A stretch of 6,905 nucleotides of DNA from contig CAKUMR010000062.1 in assembly GCA_934667865.1 (NCBI GenBank), positions 1 to 6,905 on the forward strand, given 5' to 3'. Below the pieces are notes generated by a model, which worked only from the letters and a program-made list of their open reading frames with translations, ran no database searches and was not told the origin of the DNA. Positions 6,243 to 6,905 of this stretch are shown here, one piece after another (position 1 is the stretch's first letter; each line of letters begins with the position of its first letter). The translations under genes and the position numbers were made by a program. The DNA comes from an uncultured Oscillospiraceae bacterium (lineage in GTDB: Bacteria; Bacillota_A; Clostridia; Oscillospirales; Oscillospiraceae).

Positions 6243-6905
6243 ATGAAAAAGATTCTTGCGCTGATTCTCGCACTGACTCTGGTGTTCGCACTGGCCGCCT
6301 GCGCCGGTGACGACACGCCCAGTACCTCCGATGAACCCAAAAGCTCTGACAATGTTGACTCCAAGGACAAGATCCTGATCGGCTGGTCGGGAATGTTCCT
6401 CGACGAGCAGCAGACCCGCCTGATGTCCGGCGGTCAGGGCTTTGTCGACGCAAACTCCGACAAGTACGATCTGTACTATGTTTCCGCGGACAACAGCACC
6501 GAAAAGCAGCTCAGCGACGTGGAAAACCTGATCGCCATGGGCTGCAAGGCCATCATCATCGACGAGATCGACCCCATCTGCTCCTCCGCCTGCGTCACGC
6601 TCTGCCACGAAAAGGGCGTGCTGGCCTGCGCCGCCTCCCCCAACCTGACCGAAGCCCCCGACTTTGAATTCGTCATCGACGCGGAACTGCTCGGCGAAGC
6701 GCAGGGTCAGGCCGTGGAGGCATGGTGGGAACGCAACTCCGGCGTGAAGCTCAAGGCCGGCTACATCCTCGGCACGACCTCCCAGCAGCAGACCTGGGAC
6801 ACGAAGGAAGGCGGCTACAAGGCCTGCTTCCAGGCCCGCATTGACGCAGGTGATCTGGAGATCCTCGCAGAGGACACCGCAGACTGGATGTCCGCAGACG
6901 CCGTC
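6243..6905 (+). CDS. Sugar ABC transporter substrate-binding lipoprotein (C-terminus cut off by window edge)
   Basis: An open frame of 221 residues runs off the right edge without a stop; complete family members have about 330-380. Residues 1-19 are a lipoprotein signal: two lysines, a hydrophobic stretch and the lipobox LAAC with C20, the lipid-attached cysteine. A Ser/Asp-rich linker (about 21-42) tethers the protein to the membrane. The folded part begins near KILIGWSGMF (43-52). STEKQLSDVENLIAMG (85-100), followed by KAIIIDEID, is the typical pattern of type 1 periplasmic-binding domains (RbsB/LsrB-like). It should capture the substrate outside the cell for an ABC importer. AAGGAG at 6231-6236 is six bases before ATG. 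The mature part has six cysteines besides C20 (101, 113, 117, 121, 129, 195), unusual for an exported binding protein. ATPase and permease genes are expected downstream. Confidence 0.9.
   Translation, partial: MKKILALILALTLVFALAACAGDDTPSTSDEPKSSDNVDSKDKILIGWSGMFLDEQQTRLMSGGQGFVDANSDKYDLYYVSADNSTEKQLSDVENLIAMGCKAIIIDEIDPICSSACVTLCHEKGVLACAASPNLTEAPDFEFVIDAELLGEAQGQAVEAWWERNSGVKLKAGYILGTTSQQQTWDTKEGGYKACFQARIDAGDLEILAEDTADWMSADAV

Larger units (their letters stand above)
871..6905 (+). other. Predicted operon for uptake and breakdown of an unidentified sugar or polyol
   Basis: Six same-strand genes follow a single recognisable promoter, with gaps of 68, 11, 12, 18 and 42 bases and no terminator between them. 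The order is dehydrogenase, aldolase, aldo/keto reductase, 2-hydroxyacid dehydrogenase, FGGY kinase, binding protein. Co-transcription is inferred from spacing. The transcript probably continues past the window into transporter genes. Confidence 0.75.

Noticed and set aside
6222..6608. A 128-residue minus-strand frame opposite the lipoprotein gene.
   Set aside because: The plus strand has a signal peptide, lipobox, ribosome binding site and binding-protein motifs; the minus frame has no recognisable features.

Overview
The window looks like chromosomal DNA of a GC-rich, low-oxygen Bacillota, most likely a gut-type Clostridia (Oscillospiraceae-like). Three things point there: strong AGGAGG-type ribosome binding sites with one TTG start, a short Lys-Lys lipoprotein signal with an LAAC lipobox, and a GC-rich coding bias beside a very AT-rich promoter region. 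This taxonomic call is inference from style only. No mobile element, RNA gene, CRISPR array or convincing intrinsic terminator was seen.

Layout: positions 1-675 (minus strand) hold the first 225 residues of a SorC/DeoR-type (sugar-binding) transcriptional regulator that runs off the left edge. Positions 676-907 are an AT-rich divergent control region. It has a well-formed promoter for each direction, a palindrome lying exactly between the -35 and -10 boxes of the rightward promoter, a 12-bp inverted repeat with one arm covering the regulator's own -35 box, and two copies of TATTGTAAA.

From 908 to the right edge, six genes read rightward with short gaps (11-68 bases), each with a good ribosome binding site. 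They encode a zinc medium-chain alcohol/polyol dehydrogenase, a class II (FucA/AraD) aldolase, an aldo/keto reductase, a D-isomer-specific 2-hydroxyacid dehydrogenase, an FGGY carbohydrate kinase, and the start of a lipid-anchored sugar-binding protein of an ABC importer. The importer's ATPase and permease genes would be expected just beyond the right edge.

Together this reads as an inducible uptake and breakdown operon for a sugar, polyol or sugar-like metabolite. The binding protein captures it, the polyol dehydrogenase may oxidise it to a ketose, the FGGY kinase phosphorylates it, and the class II aldolase splits the phosphorylated ketose (typically to DHAP plus a small aldehyde). The aldo/keto reductase and 2-hydroxyacid dehydrogenase may handle the aldehyde or a related keto acid. 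SorC-family regulators usually sense a phosphorylated sugar, so the kinase or aldolase intermediate is the natural inducer candidate. The substrate cannot be named from sequence alone. The combination of three different dehydrogenase/reductase folds with a kinase and an aldolase is the most interesting point in the window.
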